A stretch of 25,904 nucleotides of DNA from an uncultured Planctomycetales bacterium (GTDB lineage: Bacteria > Planctomycetota > Planctomycetia > Pirellulales > S012-138), in contig CALJLD010000098.1 of the NCBI GenBank assembly GCA_937982665.1, forward strand, positions 1-25,904, in the 5' to 3' direction. The notes beneath the pieces were generated by a model. It was not told the DNA's origin. It saw only the letters and a list, made by a program, of their open reading frames with translations, and searched no databases. Below, piece after piece: positions 6,263-14,426 of this stretch. The stretch's first letter is position 1; the number at the start of each line of letters is the position of its first letter. A program made the translations under genes and the position numbers.

Positions 6263-7360
6263 CTAGCCCATCTTGGCACAAATGGCGGCGGCCATTTCTT
6301 GTGTGCCAACGGCGGAGGGATCGTTGCGGTCCGGCTTCATGTCATAGGTGACATCTTTGCCTTCGGCGATGACATCGGACACGGCCTTTTCGAGTCGGTC
6401 CGCGGCGTCGGTTTCGCCCAAGTGCCGCAGCATGAGCATGCCGGAGAGGATCAAAGCGGTGGGATTGACTTTGTTCATCCCTTTGTACTTTGGCGCGCTG
6501 CCGTGTGTGGCTTCGAAGACCGCGCCGTTGTCGCCAATGTTCGCTCCCGGCGCGACACCAAGCCCACCAACCAGACCGGCGCCCAGGTCAGAGACGATGT
6601 CACCGTACAAGTTCTGCAGCAAGAGAACGTCGTAGGCTTCCGGCCGCTGCACAAGCTGCATGCACATGTTGTCGACAATTCGCTCTTCGAACGTGATCCC
6701 GGGATAGTCCTTGGAGACTTCTTCGGCAGTTCGCAGCCACAGCCCATCGGTGTGTTTCATGATGTTGGCTTTGTGGACGCAGGTTACGCTCTTGCGGTTG
6801 TTCTGCTTTGCGTATTCAAACGCACAGCGCGTGATCCGCTCCGTACCGGAAACGCTGATGGGCTTGATGGAGACGCCGGTCTCATCGCCTTTGGTCTTGA
6901 TCTTGCGATCGGTCGACAACTCGTTGATCGTCTCGATCAGCTTGCTGGTTTCCGGCTTGCCGGCTTCAAACTCGACGCCGGCGTAGAGGTCTTCGGTGTT
7001 CTCGCGGACGATCACGATGTCCACGTTCTTTTCCGCAAAGAACGTCCGCACACCAGGATAGATCTTGCAAGGACGGATGCAGGCATACAGCCCTAGCTCT
7101 TGTCGCAAATAGACATTCACGCTGCGGAAGCCGGTTCCCACAGGTGTGGTGATGGGAGCTTTGAGCGCGCACTTGGTACTGCGAATGCTCTCCAGCACGC
7201 TTTCCGGAATGGGCGTGCCCGTCCGTTCCATGACATCAACGCCAGCTTCCTGTTCATCCCAGTTGATTGCCACGCCGGTGGCGTCAAGACATGTGCGAGC
7301 AGCTTGGGCGAGTTCCGGACCAACGCCATCTCCGGTGATGAGCGTGACTTCGTGAGCCAT
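6263..7360 (-). CDS. NAD-dependent isocitrate/isopropylmalate dehydrogenase family protein
   Basis: A 365-residue beta-decarboxylating dehydrogenase, most like NAD-dependent isocitrate dehydrogenase of the TCA cycle (isocitrate to 2-oxoglutarate). Recognisable segments are VTLITGDGVGPEL at the start, KAPITTPVGTGFRSVNVYLR (substrate-binding Ser and Asn), LYACIRPCKIYPGVRT, DIVIVRENTEDLYAGVEF, and VHKANIMKHTDGLW, the K-x-N-I-(M/L)-K catalytic-lysine segment of IDH rather than IPMDH. They continue with LLLQNLYGDIVSDLGAGLVGGLG (metal-binding Asp residues) and FEATHGSAPKYKGMNKVNPT. The ATG complement at 7358-7360 gives a normal family length. Isopropylmalate dehydrogenase or homoisocitrate dehydrogenase cannot be excluded from sequence alone, but the KANIMK and ENTEDLYAG segments favour IDH. 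Confidence 0.93.
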   Translation of the reverse strand: MAHEVTLITGDGVGPELAQAARTCLDATGVAINWDEQEAGVDVMERTGTPIPESVLESIRSTKCALKAPITTPVGTGFRSVNVYLRQELGLYACIRPCKIYPGVRTFFAEKNVDIVIVRENTEDLYAGVEFEAGKPETSKLIETINELSTDRKIKTKGDETGVSIKPISVSGTERITRCAFEYAKQNNRKSVTCVHKANIMKHTDGLWLRTAEEVSKDYPGITFEERIVDNMCMQLVQRPEAYDVLLLQNLYGDIVSDLGAGLVGGLGVAPGANIGDNGAVFEATHGSAPKYKGMNKVNPTALILSGMLMLRHLGETDAADRLEKAVSDVIAEGKDVTYDMKPDRNDPSAVGTQEMAAAICAKMG

Positions 7361-7709
7361 GGATTTGCCTGTTCAATTCTCAAGAGGAGCTGAGCTGGCA
7401 GCAGACCGCGTGCCAGCATTTTTGTGCGATTGGTGACGAAAACACCATGGAGCGTGGGATCAGTCATTAATCCGCAGAAATTGCGCCCACGGCGGCGAAG
7501 CTAGCAGATGATTTCCAGATCGTCAACGACGAGCGTCCGCCGACTGCGCATCTGTGTGTCGCGTTGACGCAAAATGAGCAAAGGACTATTTTCCTGCGAG
7601 GTACGTTCCGCGGTCCGAATGCCAGCACGGATGGCTCTCCGCCCCCTTCTCTCGCATATCGCCAGCACGGATGCTTGCGTTCTCCAACGCCTCTTCGTTC
7701 TCCAATCCC
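7361..7709. other. Divergent intergenic region with a weak promoter candidate
   Basis: This is 349 bases between divergently read genes, and no supported gene lies in it. TTGACG (7564-7569) and TATTTT (7587-7592) are separated by 17 bp and point toward the glycosyltransferase; this is a plausible but unproven promoter. The 13-mer GCCAGCACGGATG occurs twice, at 7621-7633 and 7661-7673, as a direct repeat 40 bp apart in the presumed leader. Confidence 0.4.
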
Positions 7710-9569
7710 ATGGCGGATCCCAAGCCGCGGCGGACAACCCCCGCTCGGGCGAAGTGGATTCTCTGGGGTCTGCTGATTGCCTGCTTTGTGCCGCGGGCGC
7801 TCATGGCGATGCACTTGGAAGTGATCTGCGCGGATGGCGCTTACTTTGTCGAACTGGCTCAACAGATCGATCGCAACCAACCAACGGAAGCGGTCAGCCA
7901 ATATGATTCCAACCTGTTTCCGCTGATCCTCATTCTGTTGCATGACGCCGGCTTCAACTGGGAGGAAGGCGGCATGTGGTGGGGACTGATTTGCGGAACG
8001 CTGGCCGTGTTGCCGCTGTTTGGTTGGATGCGGCGGCAGTTTGATGATCGCCTGGCCGTCGTTTCGTGCTTGTTGTATGCCGCGCACCCCAAGATCATTG
8101 AGTGGACTCCGGAGATTGTTCGCGAGCCAACTTTCTGGCTGTTGTTTACTTCCACGCTCTACTTCACTCATCGGGCATTTGCCGAACTTCGCTTCCGCTG
8201 GTTCATCCTGGGCGGAATGACATTGTTCCTGGCCGCGGCCACGCGCTTTGAAGGCTGGTTTCTATTGGGAGCTGTCGCACTCTGGGGCGGTTATCGGCTG
8301 TTCGCGTTGACCGAAGCCCGCTGGCGCTGGCAGCTCGCGGCAGGGGTCGTTGGCTTGCTCGCCTGCTTCCCGGTTTGCATGGAAGGGATGGCCCGAGCCT
8401 ACGGCTATGACCATTGGCCCATTGGCGGCCAGCAAAGGTTGCGTCTCGTTCAAGAGTGGATGGAATCGATGGTCGCTTTCGCGCCATCGCAAGATGCGGC
8501 GGAGCCCGAGCCGGCTGACAACGTGACGTTGGTTGGTTTGCGCGAAGCCGGCTTTTCCGAACCGGAACAGTCGGCCGTCTCGTTGGCCGCGTTCCTTCAG
8601 CAAACGGATCAATCGCACGAGCCGGCGGATGAGCATCCGCTTGTCGCCCCGCCACAAGCTTCCCTAACTGAGCTGAGTTCATCAGACGAAGATGTTCAAC
8701 CATCGTCCACGCCCATAGCATCCGCGCCCATCACACCGCCAACGGATGAAGTTGTTGCAGCCGATTCGCCACCGAACGAAATCCAGATACTCAGTCCGGA
8801 ACGATCAACAACCAAGACAGCATGGGCGTACGCGCACACCTTGGAGCGAGGGTTTACGCCCGCCTTCGGGATCTTGTTGGCCATTGGTTATTTGTTCCAC
8901 GGGCGGCTTCAATGGCGGCCCGATTTGATTCCGATGTTCTTGTGGTCCTTGGCCACGCTCGCCGGCATGTGGATTCACCTTTGGGCGTGGCAAGAATCGA
9001 GCAGCCGCTACGCGACGAGTATCGTCATCCTGGCGACGCCTTTTGCCAGCCTGGGTATTTACAGCCTGATGCGAATTGTCGCGATCATCGCACGACGTAG
9101 CCAACCCGCCGAAGGACAGATGTCCGCAGCGATCCTTTCCGTGCTGGTCTTGATGTTCACTATCTTTGGCTGGACGGATGCTTTGACCAGCGGATACGAA
9201 GGGCGCGAAGCCCGAGTGGACCTAGGCAACTGGATCGCCTCGCGTTATGGCGAAGGATCGACCATGCTCGGTTCGCATCGCTGGTCGCAAGTCAATCATT
9301 ACGCCCGTGGGCGATACTTCACGTTGCCGGCGCTCGACTGTTCCTTGGAAGAGATCGACAAGCTGGTCACCAGGCTGGAACCCAAGATCATTGTCCTGTC
9401 CGCGACGGAGATGACTGCCGAGCAATGGCAGACCGTTGCCGACCATTGCGCGCCGTTGGGATTTCGCCGCTTGGACGATGACGAGTTGCCGGAACTTTGT
9501 CGGCGAAAGATCGCCGTGCTCTCGCGCGAAGCCGAAGTCCCGCGAGTGGTGCGCGTACCGGACAACTAG
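7710..9569 (+). CDS. GT39/ArnT-like membrane glycosyltransferase with long acidic insert
   Basis: A 619-residue polytopic membrane protein of the dolichyl-phosphate-mannose mannosyltransferase/ArnT (GT39-like) class. It would transfer a sugar from a polyprenyl-phosphate donor at the outer face of the membrane. The first membrane segment (WILWGLLIACFVPRALMAM) is followed by the first-loop motif ICADGAYFVELAQQI with the expected catalytic Asp at residue 42. Further spans follow (LLILILLHDAG, CGTLAVLPLFGWM, TFWLLFTSTLYF and others). Residues ~259-369 form a Pro/Glu/Ser/Thr-rich, probably disordered loop without membrane segments. The helices then resume (FGILLAIGYLF, FLWSLATLAGMW, YATSIVILATPFASLGIYSL). 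The ATG at 7710 (MADPKPRR) is chosen over 7671; neither has a clear Shine-Dalgarno sequence. It is followed on the same strand by a GT4 gene. Confidence 0.85.
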   Translation: MADPKPRRTTPARAKWILWGLLIACFVPRALMAMHLEVICADGAYFVELAQQIDRNQPTEAVSQYDSNLFPLILILLHDAGFNWEEGGMWWGLICGTLAVLPLFGWMRRQFDDRLAVVSCLLYAAHPKIIEWTPEIVREPTFWLLFTSTLYFTHRAFAELRFRWFILGGMTLFLAAATRFEGWFLLGAVALWGGYRLFALTEARWRWQLAAGVVGLLACFPVCMEGMARAYGYDHWPIGGQQRLRLVQEWMESMVAFAPSQDAAEPEPADNVTLVGLREAGFSEPEQSAVSLAAFLQQTDQSHEPADEHPLVAPPQASLTELSSSDEDVQPSSTPIASAPITPPTDEVVAADSPPNEIQILSPERSTTKTAWAYAHTLERGFTPAFGILLAIGYLFHGRLQWRPDLIPMFLWSLATLAGMWIHLWAWQESSSRYATSIVILATPFASLGIYSLMRIVAIIARRSQPAEGQMSAAILSVLVLMFTIFGWTDALTSGYEGREARVDLGNWIASRYGEGSTMLGSHRWSQVNHYARGRYFTLPALDCSLEEIDKLVTRLEPKIIVLSATEMTAEQWQTVADHCAPLGFRRLDDDELPELCRRKIAVLSREAEVPRVVRVPDN

Positions 9570-9588
9570 TGTCGCAAAACTCAACTTC

Positions 9589-9614
9589 GTCATTCCTGCG
9601 CAGGCGGGAATGAC
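9589..9614. repeat. REP-like hairpin GTCATTCC...GGAATGAC
   Basis: An inverted repeat with arms GTCATTCC (9589-9596) and GGAATGAC (9607-9614) and additional inner pairing TGC/GCG. It has the form of the CGTCATTCCCGC...GCGGGAATGAC palindromes dispersed in many bacterial genomes. It lies 19 bp after the stop of the GT39 gene and 29 bp before the GT4 start, so a stem-loop there could end or stabilise the upstream transcript. There is no T-tract, so intrinsic termination is uncertain. Confidence 0.7.
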
Positions 9615-9643
9615 AAGCAAGGAATTTAATAGCGCCCAAACCG

Positions 9644-10831
9644 ATGCGGATTTGTCTCTATACGGAAACAGCGCTCCCGCGAATCGGCGGCCAGGAGATG
9701 GTGATCGATGCCTTGGCGCGGCGATTCCAATCCGCCGGAAATGAAGTCCACGTGCTGGCGCCGCGGCCTCGCGGTCAGGATTATGACGACAGCCAGTTCC
9801 CTTATCCCGTGCATCGGCACGCGCCGTTCTATTCCACGCGGCGATTCCTCGGTTGGTATGCACGGTACTTGCTGAAGTTTCTGCGGCGGCATGCCTTTGA
9901 TGTGTTGCATTGCCACAGCGTTTATCCCACGGCCTACCTCGCATCGCTCGTTCGGGCTGAGTTGGGTGTGCCGGTTGTGGTCACAAGTCACGGCGGTGAC
10001 GTCCGCGAAGGCAATTCGCGCATGCGCAAGCCGGGCGTCAGGGCCAGGCACACGCAGGGTGTCGCAGCTGCGGATGCTTTGATTGCCATCAGCCGCTACA
10101 CGCGCGAAGGCTACGAACGTTTGGCGCCGGGCGCTGGGCCGATTATCGAGATCCCCAATGGCGTTGATGTTGCAACTCTCGCGCGACAAGTTCAACGGCC
10201 TTCCGATTTACCAGCGGGAATCACCAGCGGCGAGTTCTTGCTCTCTTTGGGCCGTATGCATCCACAAAAAGGGGGCGATGTGCTGATCAAGGCCTTCGCC
10301 CAATCGCTTCGCAACCAACAATCGAATACACAGCTGGTTTTCGCCGGCGGCGGGCCGATGCGAAACGCCTGGGAGGTGCTCGCTCGCGAAGAAGGCATCA
10401 GCAACCGTTGCCATTTCCTGGGCTTCGTCACGGGCGAAACAAAAACCTGGTTGCTGCAAAACGCGATCGCCACCGTTGTCCCCACGCGGCAATGGGAAGC
10501 TTTCGGGCTGGCGGTGATTGAGTCCTACGCCGCCGGTCGACCGGTGATTGCCTCGGACTTGCCAGGCTTGGGTGACCTGGTCATTAAGGCACAAGCCCGT
10601 GATGCTGCTCGAGCAGGCCTCGCTCGTCAAACTGGCATTGCGGTGCCGCCGGATGATCCTGACGCTTTGGCAAAAGCCATCACGAAACTAACAACCAACC
10701 GCGAGCTGGCTGATCAACTTGGCCGCGGGGCGAAGCTTGCCGCGCAACAATATGACTGGCCGCACGTCGCCGCGGAGCATCTGCGGCTCTATGAGCGGTT
10801 GACGCAGAGCGAGCGAGTCCTCGTTGCGTAA
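9644..10831 (+). CDS. Glycosyltransferase family 4 (GT-B fold)
   Basis: A 395-residue retaining glycosyltransferase with two Rossmann-like halves. The N-terminal acceptor half opens with MRICLYTETALPRIGGQEMV (GG loop), then DVLHCHSVYPTAYLASLV and VVVTSHGGDV. The C-terminal donor half carries IIEIPNGVDV, FLLSLGRMHPQKGGDVLIKAF (nucleotide-binding start), LVFAGGGPM, and EAFGLAVIESYAAGRPVIAS, the E-x7-E signature. It is cytoplasmic, with no signal peptide or membrane helices, and is expected to use a nucleotide-sugar for surface glycan or glycolipid assembly. The acceptor is not predictable. The ATG at 9644 has no Shine-Dalgarno sequence at normal distance. The gene is bracketed by two GTCATTCC-type hairpins. 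It is probably related in function to the preceding membrane glycosyltransferase but may be transcribed separately. Confidence 0.92.
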   Translation: MRICLYTETALPRIGGQEMVIDALARRFQSAGNEVHVLAPRPRGQDYDDSQFPYPVHRHAPFYSTRRFLGWYARYLLKFLRRHAFDVLHCHSVYPTAYLASLVRAELGVPVVVTSHGGDVREGNSRMRKPGVRARHTQGVAAADALIAISRYTREGYERLAPGAGPIIEIPNGVDVATLARQVQRPSDLPAGITSGEFLLSLGRMHPQKGGDVLIKAFAQSLRNQQSNTQLVFAGGGPMRNAWEVLAREEGISNRCHFLGFVTGETKTWLLQNAIATVVPTRQWEAFGLAVIESYAAGRPVIASDLPGLGDLVIKAQARDAARAGLARQTGIAVPPDDPDALAKAITKLTTNRELADQLGRGAKLAAQQYDWPHVAAEHLRLYERLTQSERVLVA

Positions 10832-10850
10832 TGGAATGCAACAGTTCTTC

Positions 10851-10888
10851 CGTCATTCCTGCCTTGTAAGTTGCTGCTCGGAATGACG
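10851..10888. terminator. Convergent-gene hairpin CGTCATTCC...GGAATGACG
   Basis: Arms CGTCATTCC (10851-10859) and GGAATGACG (10880-10888) pair perfectly over 9 bp around a 20-nt loop. It lies between the 3' end of the plus-strand GT4 gene and the 3' end of the minus-strand Tat-leader gene, so it could act as a bidirectional terminator. It shares the GTCATTCC/GGAATGAC stem with the hairpin at 9589-9614, so both may be copies of one dispersed repeat. No U-tract is visible. Confidence 0.5.
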
Positions 10889-10898
10889 GGGATGGTCG

Positions 10899-11798
10899 CT
10901 AGCGAAACATTCCGTCAGCCGACTTGGCGTCCTGGCTGTCCAAGCGTTGAATTGGCAGCGGGTCGGGTGAGGCCGCATCACCAATCCGATTGACGATCTG
11001 CGCAAATTGCTGCTTGTCTTCGTCGCTGACTTTGTTGAGTTGATCGGCAATCTCCAGCACGCGTCGGCTTTTTGCGGCGGCCGCTTGCGAGAGCTGATCC
11101 AGGAAGGAGATCGACTCGACGAAGTTGTGATCGGCCGATTTTCCGACCATGCCTTGGAATGTCTTGGCGGTGAGTTCCACGCCCAAGTGGTCTATGCGGC
11201 AAAAGACATCCAGCCGGCAGGTCAAATAGCTACGGCCTGTTTTGTCTTTGATGGTACCAGACTTCAACAGCAGCAGCGCTCCGCCGCGAACCGGCCTTGT
11301 GAACAGCGTGCCATCGTACGAGCCCACGGCATACAACAAGTGCGTGTCTGGCGCAACGTGCAGGAATTCGATGTCGCTCTTTGTGCCGGCACCATCATTA
11401 GCGTTGAAGGTGACGTTGCCAGTGCGGCGGATGGCGACTTTACTGACGCCCAAGAGTTCCCAAATGTTGGTTGTGACGTCAGGGTGCTCGACCATGAACA
11501 AATAGAGTTCCGGATCGCACTGGAACATCTGAACCGGCAGTCGGCGGAAGATGGTGATGCTGGCCAACACGGCTTGCACTTTTTGTCGAGCAGCGGCGTC
11601 CAGCGCGTTCATGGGAATCGCTCGGATGGCCGCGGCACGATCGCGCGCGGAACTGCTCCCTTCCACAATCGGGTCCACCATCGGAGCGGCCAACAGCCGA
11701 GAAGGTTGCAATGCCAGCATCGACACCGAGCCGGCCAGTCCGGCAAGCATGGTTCGCCGATCAAGCCGTTGATTTCCGAACAGAGTCTTGGCGAGCAT
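10899..11798 (-). CDS. Tat-leader exported protein of unknown function
   Basis: A 299-residue protein with a twin-arginine-type leader: residues 12-16 read LDRRT, then a hydrophobic run (MLAGLAGSVSMLAL) and a likely cleavage region near LLAAPM. The start complement at 11796-11798 is chosen because AGGA lies about 6 nt upstream; in-frame ATGs at 11843 and 11825 are possible. The mature part has a helical stretch (ALDAAARQKVQAVLASI) and a beta-rich middle (FQCDPELYLFMVEHPDVTT, KSDIEFLHVAPDTHLLYAV, GALLLLKSGTIKDKTGRSYL, CRLDVFCRIDHLGVELTAKT). A helical C-terminus follows. The pattern ELYLFMVEHPDVT...WELLGVSKV recalls conserved planctomycete exported proteins, but I cannot name a function. Export to the periplasm is inferred from the leader. 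Confidence 0.75.
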   Translation of the reverse strand: MLAKTLFGNQRLDRRTMLAGLAGSVSMLALQPSRLLAAPMVDPIVEGSSSARDRAAAIRAIPMNALDAAARQKVQAVLASITIFRRLPVQMFQCDPELYLFMVEHPDVTTNIWELLGVSKVAIRRTGNVTFNANDGAGTKSDIEFLHVAPDTHLLYAVGSYDGTLFTRPVRGGALLLLKSGTIKDKTGRSYLTCRLDVFCRIDHLGVELTAKTFQGMVGKSADHNFVESISFLDQLSQAAAAKSRRVLEIADQLNKVSDEDKQQFAQIVNRIGDAASPDPLPIQRLDSQDAKSADGMFR

Positions 11799-12098
11799 GG
11801 TCTTCCTGTCCTGGACGAGGCTCATGGTCCCAAGGCGGGGCATTTGCGCAGCCTTTCACCGATCTATTTCGGCCACCAGCGCGAGCGACTCTAAGAGAAA
11901 CTTAAGAATTGGCCGGAGAGTCAGCGTAGCCCGCCTGAATTGCCTGCCCTGCAGCCGTAATTAGGTTGCTGCGACTCTCGAAAGCAAGCTTGCGGCACAA
12001 GTGGTGGCTCAGCCGTCAACTTGGCCAAAAACCGCGCCGCTTGCCAAGGCTACGTGCCCTACCTACGATGGCGGCAAGCACTCGAATCCGTGGAAGAA

Positions 12099-12548
12099 AT
12101 GCTGGCGGCCAAAGTCATTTTGTTTGAGCGTGGCGATACCTGGCGCCGAGCCTTGCGCGTGCTTGGCGGTGATATGCCGCACATTGTTGAGACTCGCAGC
12201 ATTGCCGAGTGTCGGGCGGAGTTGGAGGAAGCCAAAGCCAGCGTGCTTGGGCTGGAACTCACCGCGCGTGATGGGCCTGACATCGTGGAGTTGCTGCGGG
12301 ACTTGCCGACAATCACCCCGATGGCTGCTGCGGCTTTGTTCGTTTCTCCGGACGATGCCGAAGTCTTGCCGGCGGCCGAGTGGCAGCTACTGCAGGCTGG
12401 AGCGCGTTTGGTCGTTTCACGAAGGCGGCGGGTGGGAGAGTTTGCCAGGTTCGCGCGAGAGCATTTGCGGCAGATCGATCGCCTGCGAGTGCATTCATCT
12501 GCGGAGATTCCGTACGAACAGCGGGTTCGAGAAGAGTTGCCTTTGTAA
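12099..12548 (+). CDS. Degenerate response-regulator-receiver-like protein
   Basis: A 149-residue hypothetical protein from the ATG at 12099 (weak GGAAG directly before it); a TTG at 12021 could extend it by 26 residues. The strand-helix order KVILFERGDTWRRALRVLGG, HIVETRSIAECRAELEEA, ASVLGLELTARDG, DIVELLRDLPTITP and AALFVSPDD resembles the alternating fold of receiver domains. The conserved acidic pair and phospho-acceptor Asp are missing (ER and L/E at those places), so it would not be phosphorylated. It ends with an Arg-rich helix (RLVVSRRRRVGEFARFA). The Mrp gene begins 72 bp later on the same strand, but no functional link is evident. The receiver resemblance is fold-pattern inference only. 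Confidence 0.6.
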   Translation: MLAAKVILFERGDTWRRALRVLGGDMPHIVETRSIAECRAELEEAKASVLGLELTARDGPDIVELLRDLPTITPMAAAALFVSPDDAEVLPAAEWQLLQAGARLVVSRRRRVGEFARFAREHLRQIDRLRVHSSAEIPYEQRVREELPL

Positions 12549-12620
12549 TAGGATTGTGAGTTTGGCGTCTGCCAGTTGTACGTGCCGCGTTTCGAGACGC
12601 GCCATCGCCCCGGAGTCATC

Positions 12621-13706
12621 ATGCCTGAAGCACTTACCGCCGCCGAGATTGAAAAAGCACTTTCCAACTTTCACGATCCGGAATCGGGCCAGAATGTTGT
12701 CCAGCAAGAGCAAGTCAAGGACATTCAAGTTGACGGCGACCGCGTGAGCTTCACGCTGGCTTTGACCACACATTCCGCACCGCTGTGGGAAGAGACCCGA
12801 GCCAAAGCGGCTGAGCACGTCAAGCAGGCGTGCCCTCAAGCGAAGGACGTTAACGTGAATGCAGCCGTGCACGAACGTCCGCCGCTGGCCTTGGGACAGA
12901 TTGGCGTCACGGCCAAGAGCGTGATTGCGGTGGGTTCAGGAAAAGGGGGCGTGGGCAAAAGCACCGTCGCGGCAAGCATTGCCGTGGGGCTACAACGCGC
13001 CGGTTGCAAAGTGGGGCTGATGGATGCGGATGTCTATGGTCCGTCCATCCCGCACTTGTTGGGGCTCTCCGGCCGGCCGGCGGTGGAGAACCAAAAGATC
13101 ACGCCGATTGAAGCCGGCGGTTTGAAGGTGATGTCGATGGGCTTTATGGTGCCGCGCGGTGAAGCCGTTGTTTGGCGCGGACCGATGCTGCACGGCGCCA
13201 TCACTCAGTTCTTGCGAGACACCGACTGGGGAGAGATTGACTACATCATCATCGATATGCCGCCGGGAACTGGCGACATTGCGCTCACGCTTTCGCAGTT
13301 GTTGCCATTGACTGGTTCGGTCATTGTCTGCACGCCGCAGGAAGTCGCGCTGTTGGACGCGGAGAAAGCCTTGGCGATGTTCGACAAGGTCAACATTCCG
13401 GTGTTGGGGATTGTCGAGAACATGAGCTTCTTCCAATGCCCTGACTGCGACAGACGATACAACATCTTTGGGACCGGTGGCGCAAAGCAAGCGGCCGAAA
13501 CCAGAAAAGTTCCCTTCCTGGGCGAAGTGCCGATCCAATTGCCGATTCGCGAATTGGGCGATGCTGGCAAGGCGGCGGATGTGTTCAATGACGAAGCCGC
13601 GCGGCCGTACTTTGACGACATCGTGAAGAACCTGGCAAGGAACGTTGCCAACGCAAAGCTGTCCGACGGCGGACCAAGCCTGCCGCAGTTGTCGGTATTG
13701 AATTAA
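12621..13706 (+). CDS. mrp: Mrp/NBP35-family iron-sulfur cluster carrier ATPase
   Basis: A 361-residue cytoplasmic ATPase that binds and delivers Fe-S clusters (Mrp/ApbC). Residues 1-~90 form the MIP18/DUF59 domain (EIEKALSNFHDPESGQNVV, VKDIQVDGDRVSFTLALTT, ERPPLALGQIGVT). Residues ~100-345 form the deviant-Walker P-loop domain: IAVGSGKGGVGKSTVAASIA (P-loop about 106-115), LMDADVYGPSIPHLLG, IDYIIIDMPPGTGDIALTLS and VTPQEVAL-like VCTPQEVALLDAEKA. The cluster-binding CPDC lies at 273-276. The ATG at 12621 has GGAG about 5 nt upstream; a TTG at 12576 would only add residues outside the domain. Length and motifs are typical for the family, with no sign of damage. Confidence 0.96.
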   Translation: MPEALTAAEIEKALSNFHDPESGQNVVQQEQVKDIQVDGDRVSFTLALTTHSAPLWEETRAKAAEHVKQACPQAKDVNVNAAVHERPPLALGQIGVTAKSVIAVGSGKGGVGKSTVAASIAVGLQRAGCKVGLMDADVYGPSIPHLLGLSGRPAVENQKITPIEAGGLKVMSMGFMVPRGEAVVWRGPMLHGAITQFLRDTDWGEIDYIIIDMPPGTGDIALTLSQLLPLTGSVIVCTPQEVALLDAEKALAMFDKVNIPVLGIVENMSFFQCPDCDRRYNIFGTGGAKQAAETRKVPFLGEVPIQLPIRELGDAGKAADVFNDEAARPYFDDIVKNLARNVANAKLSDGGPSLPQLSVLN

Positions 13707-13750
13707 GGATCGGTTGAAACGAACGCAGGCAAGTTGCTTTGCAAGGCATC

Positions 13751-14305
13751 TTACTTCGCGCTCAGCCGGGACTCGAGTTCCTGCTTGACGTTGTCCGGTG
13801 CCGCGCCCAACTCCACCGCCGTGAGTTGATGTTCGTTGGGACCGCGTTTCTTCAAGAACTTGCGAGTTCGTTTCGGCTCAGTCTTTTGTTCATTTGGGCT
13901 TGCGGCGGAGTCTTCGCGCAGCGTGAGATTCAACAGCTCATGATATTTGCCGGCGACTTCGATTGATTGGATTTGACCGTATGGCTGTTGCTTGCCATCG
14001 CGAATGCAGAATCCGGTCTTGGTCAGGGTAAGTGCCGGGCGAGACTTGATTGCCGCGGCGATCGCGATTCCTCCCATGCCGAGAAAGACTATTGAGAGCA
14101 CCCAACAGAAGAGTTGAATCGGGACGATCGAGAACAACAAGTAGTGGCCACCGCTCATCGCCTCGCGGTCTTCCGGCCCTAGGATGAAGCCCAAGTAGAA
14201 CAACAGCACGCCGGTGAGTGCGAGGATCCCGCCGAGGATCGATCCGGTCGTCTTCTTGGGACGATAGACCAGCGCTTCGGCCTCAGTTGTCGATTGGTCT
14301 GTCAC
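13751..14305 (-). CDS. Two-span membrane protein, possibly STM3941-like
   Basis: A 184-residue protein with two hydrophobic segments, about residues 23-43 (ILGGILALTGVLLFYLGFIL) and 62-86 (SIVPIQLFCWVLSIVFLGMG). After them comes a beta-rich region (ALTLTKTGFCIRDGKQQPYG, IQSIEVAGKYHELLNLTL) resembling the small membrane proteins annotated STM3941 or PH-like. A charged Lys/Glu-rich tail (KTEPKRTRKFLKKR) follows. Function unknown. It lies tail-to-tail with mrp (44-bp gap) and head-to-head with the ABC-2 permease. The ATG complement at 14303-14305 gives a sensible cytoplasmic N-terminus. Confidence 0.75.
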   Translation of the reverse strand: MTDQSTTEAEALVYRPKKTTGSILGGILALTGVLLFYLGFILGPEDREAMSGGHYLLFSIVPIQLFCWVLSIVFLGMGGIAIAAAIKSRPALTLTKTGFCIRDGKQQPYGQIQSIEVAGKYHELLNLTLREDSAASPNEQKTEPKRTRKFLKKRGPNEHQLTAVELGAAPDNVKQELESRLSAK

Positions 14306-14426
14306 TATTCGGCAGAACGAATGGATGTCTGAAATGAAGCGTACCGGGCTACGTGGCCCCTTTGCGGAACTCCGCTAACGAGCGAGAATAGGAATTCTGA
14401 TCTCAACGACGGAATCCAACAAGACG

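Noticed and set aside
6224..7096. 290-codon open frame on the plus strand across the dehydrogenase
   Set aside because: Antisense to a clear isocitrate dehydrogenase-type gene; His/Val/Asp-rich translation with no family motif and no ribosome site, as expected from the reverse strand of GC-rich codons.
7467..8171. 234-codon minus-strand frame before and inside the GT39-like gene
   Set aside because: Overlaps the membrane protein's first helices; composition is Gln/Arg/His-rich with no motif, so it is treated as a shadow.
11007..11894. 295-codon plus-strand frame over the Tat-leader protein
   Set aside because: Mirror of the minus-strand gene; the minus frame has a Shine-Dalgarno site and a twin-arginine leader, while this frame has no recognisable content.
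12001..12747. 248-codon plus-strand frame overlapping the receiver-like gene and the start of mrp
   Set aside because: It overlaps the confident mrp start and has Cys/Trp/Arg/Lys-rich composition typical of an out-of-frame reading.
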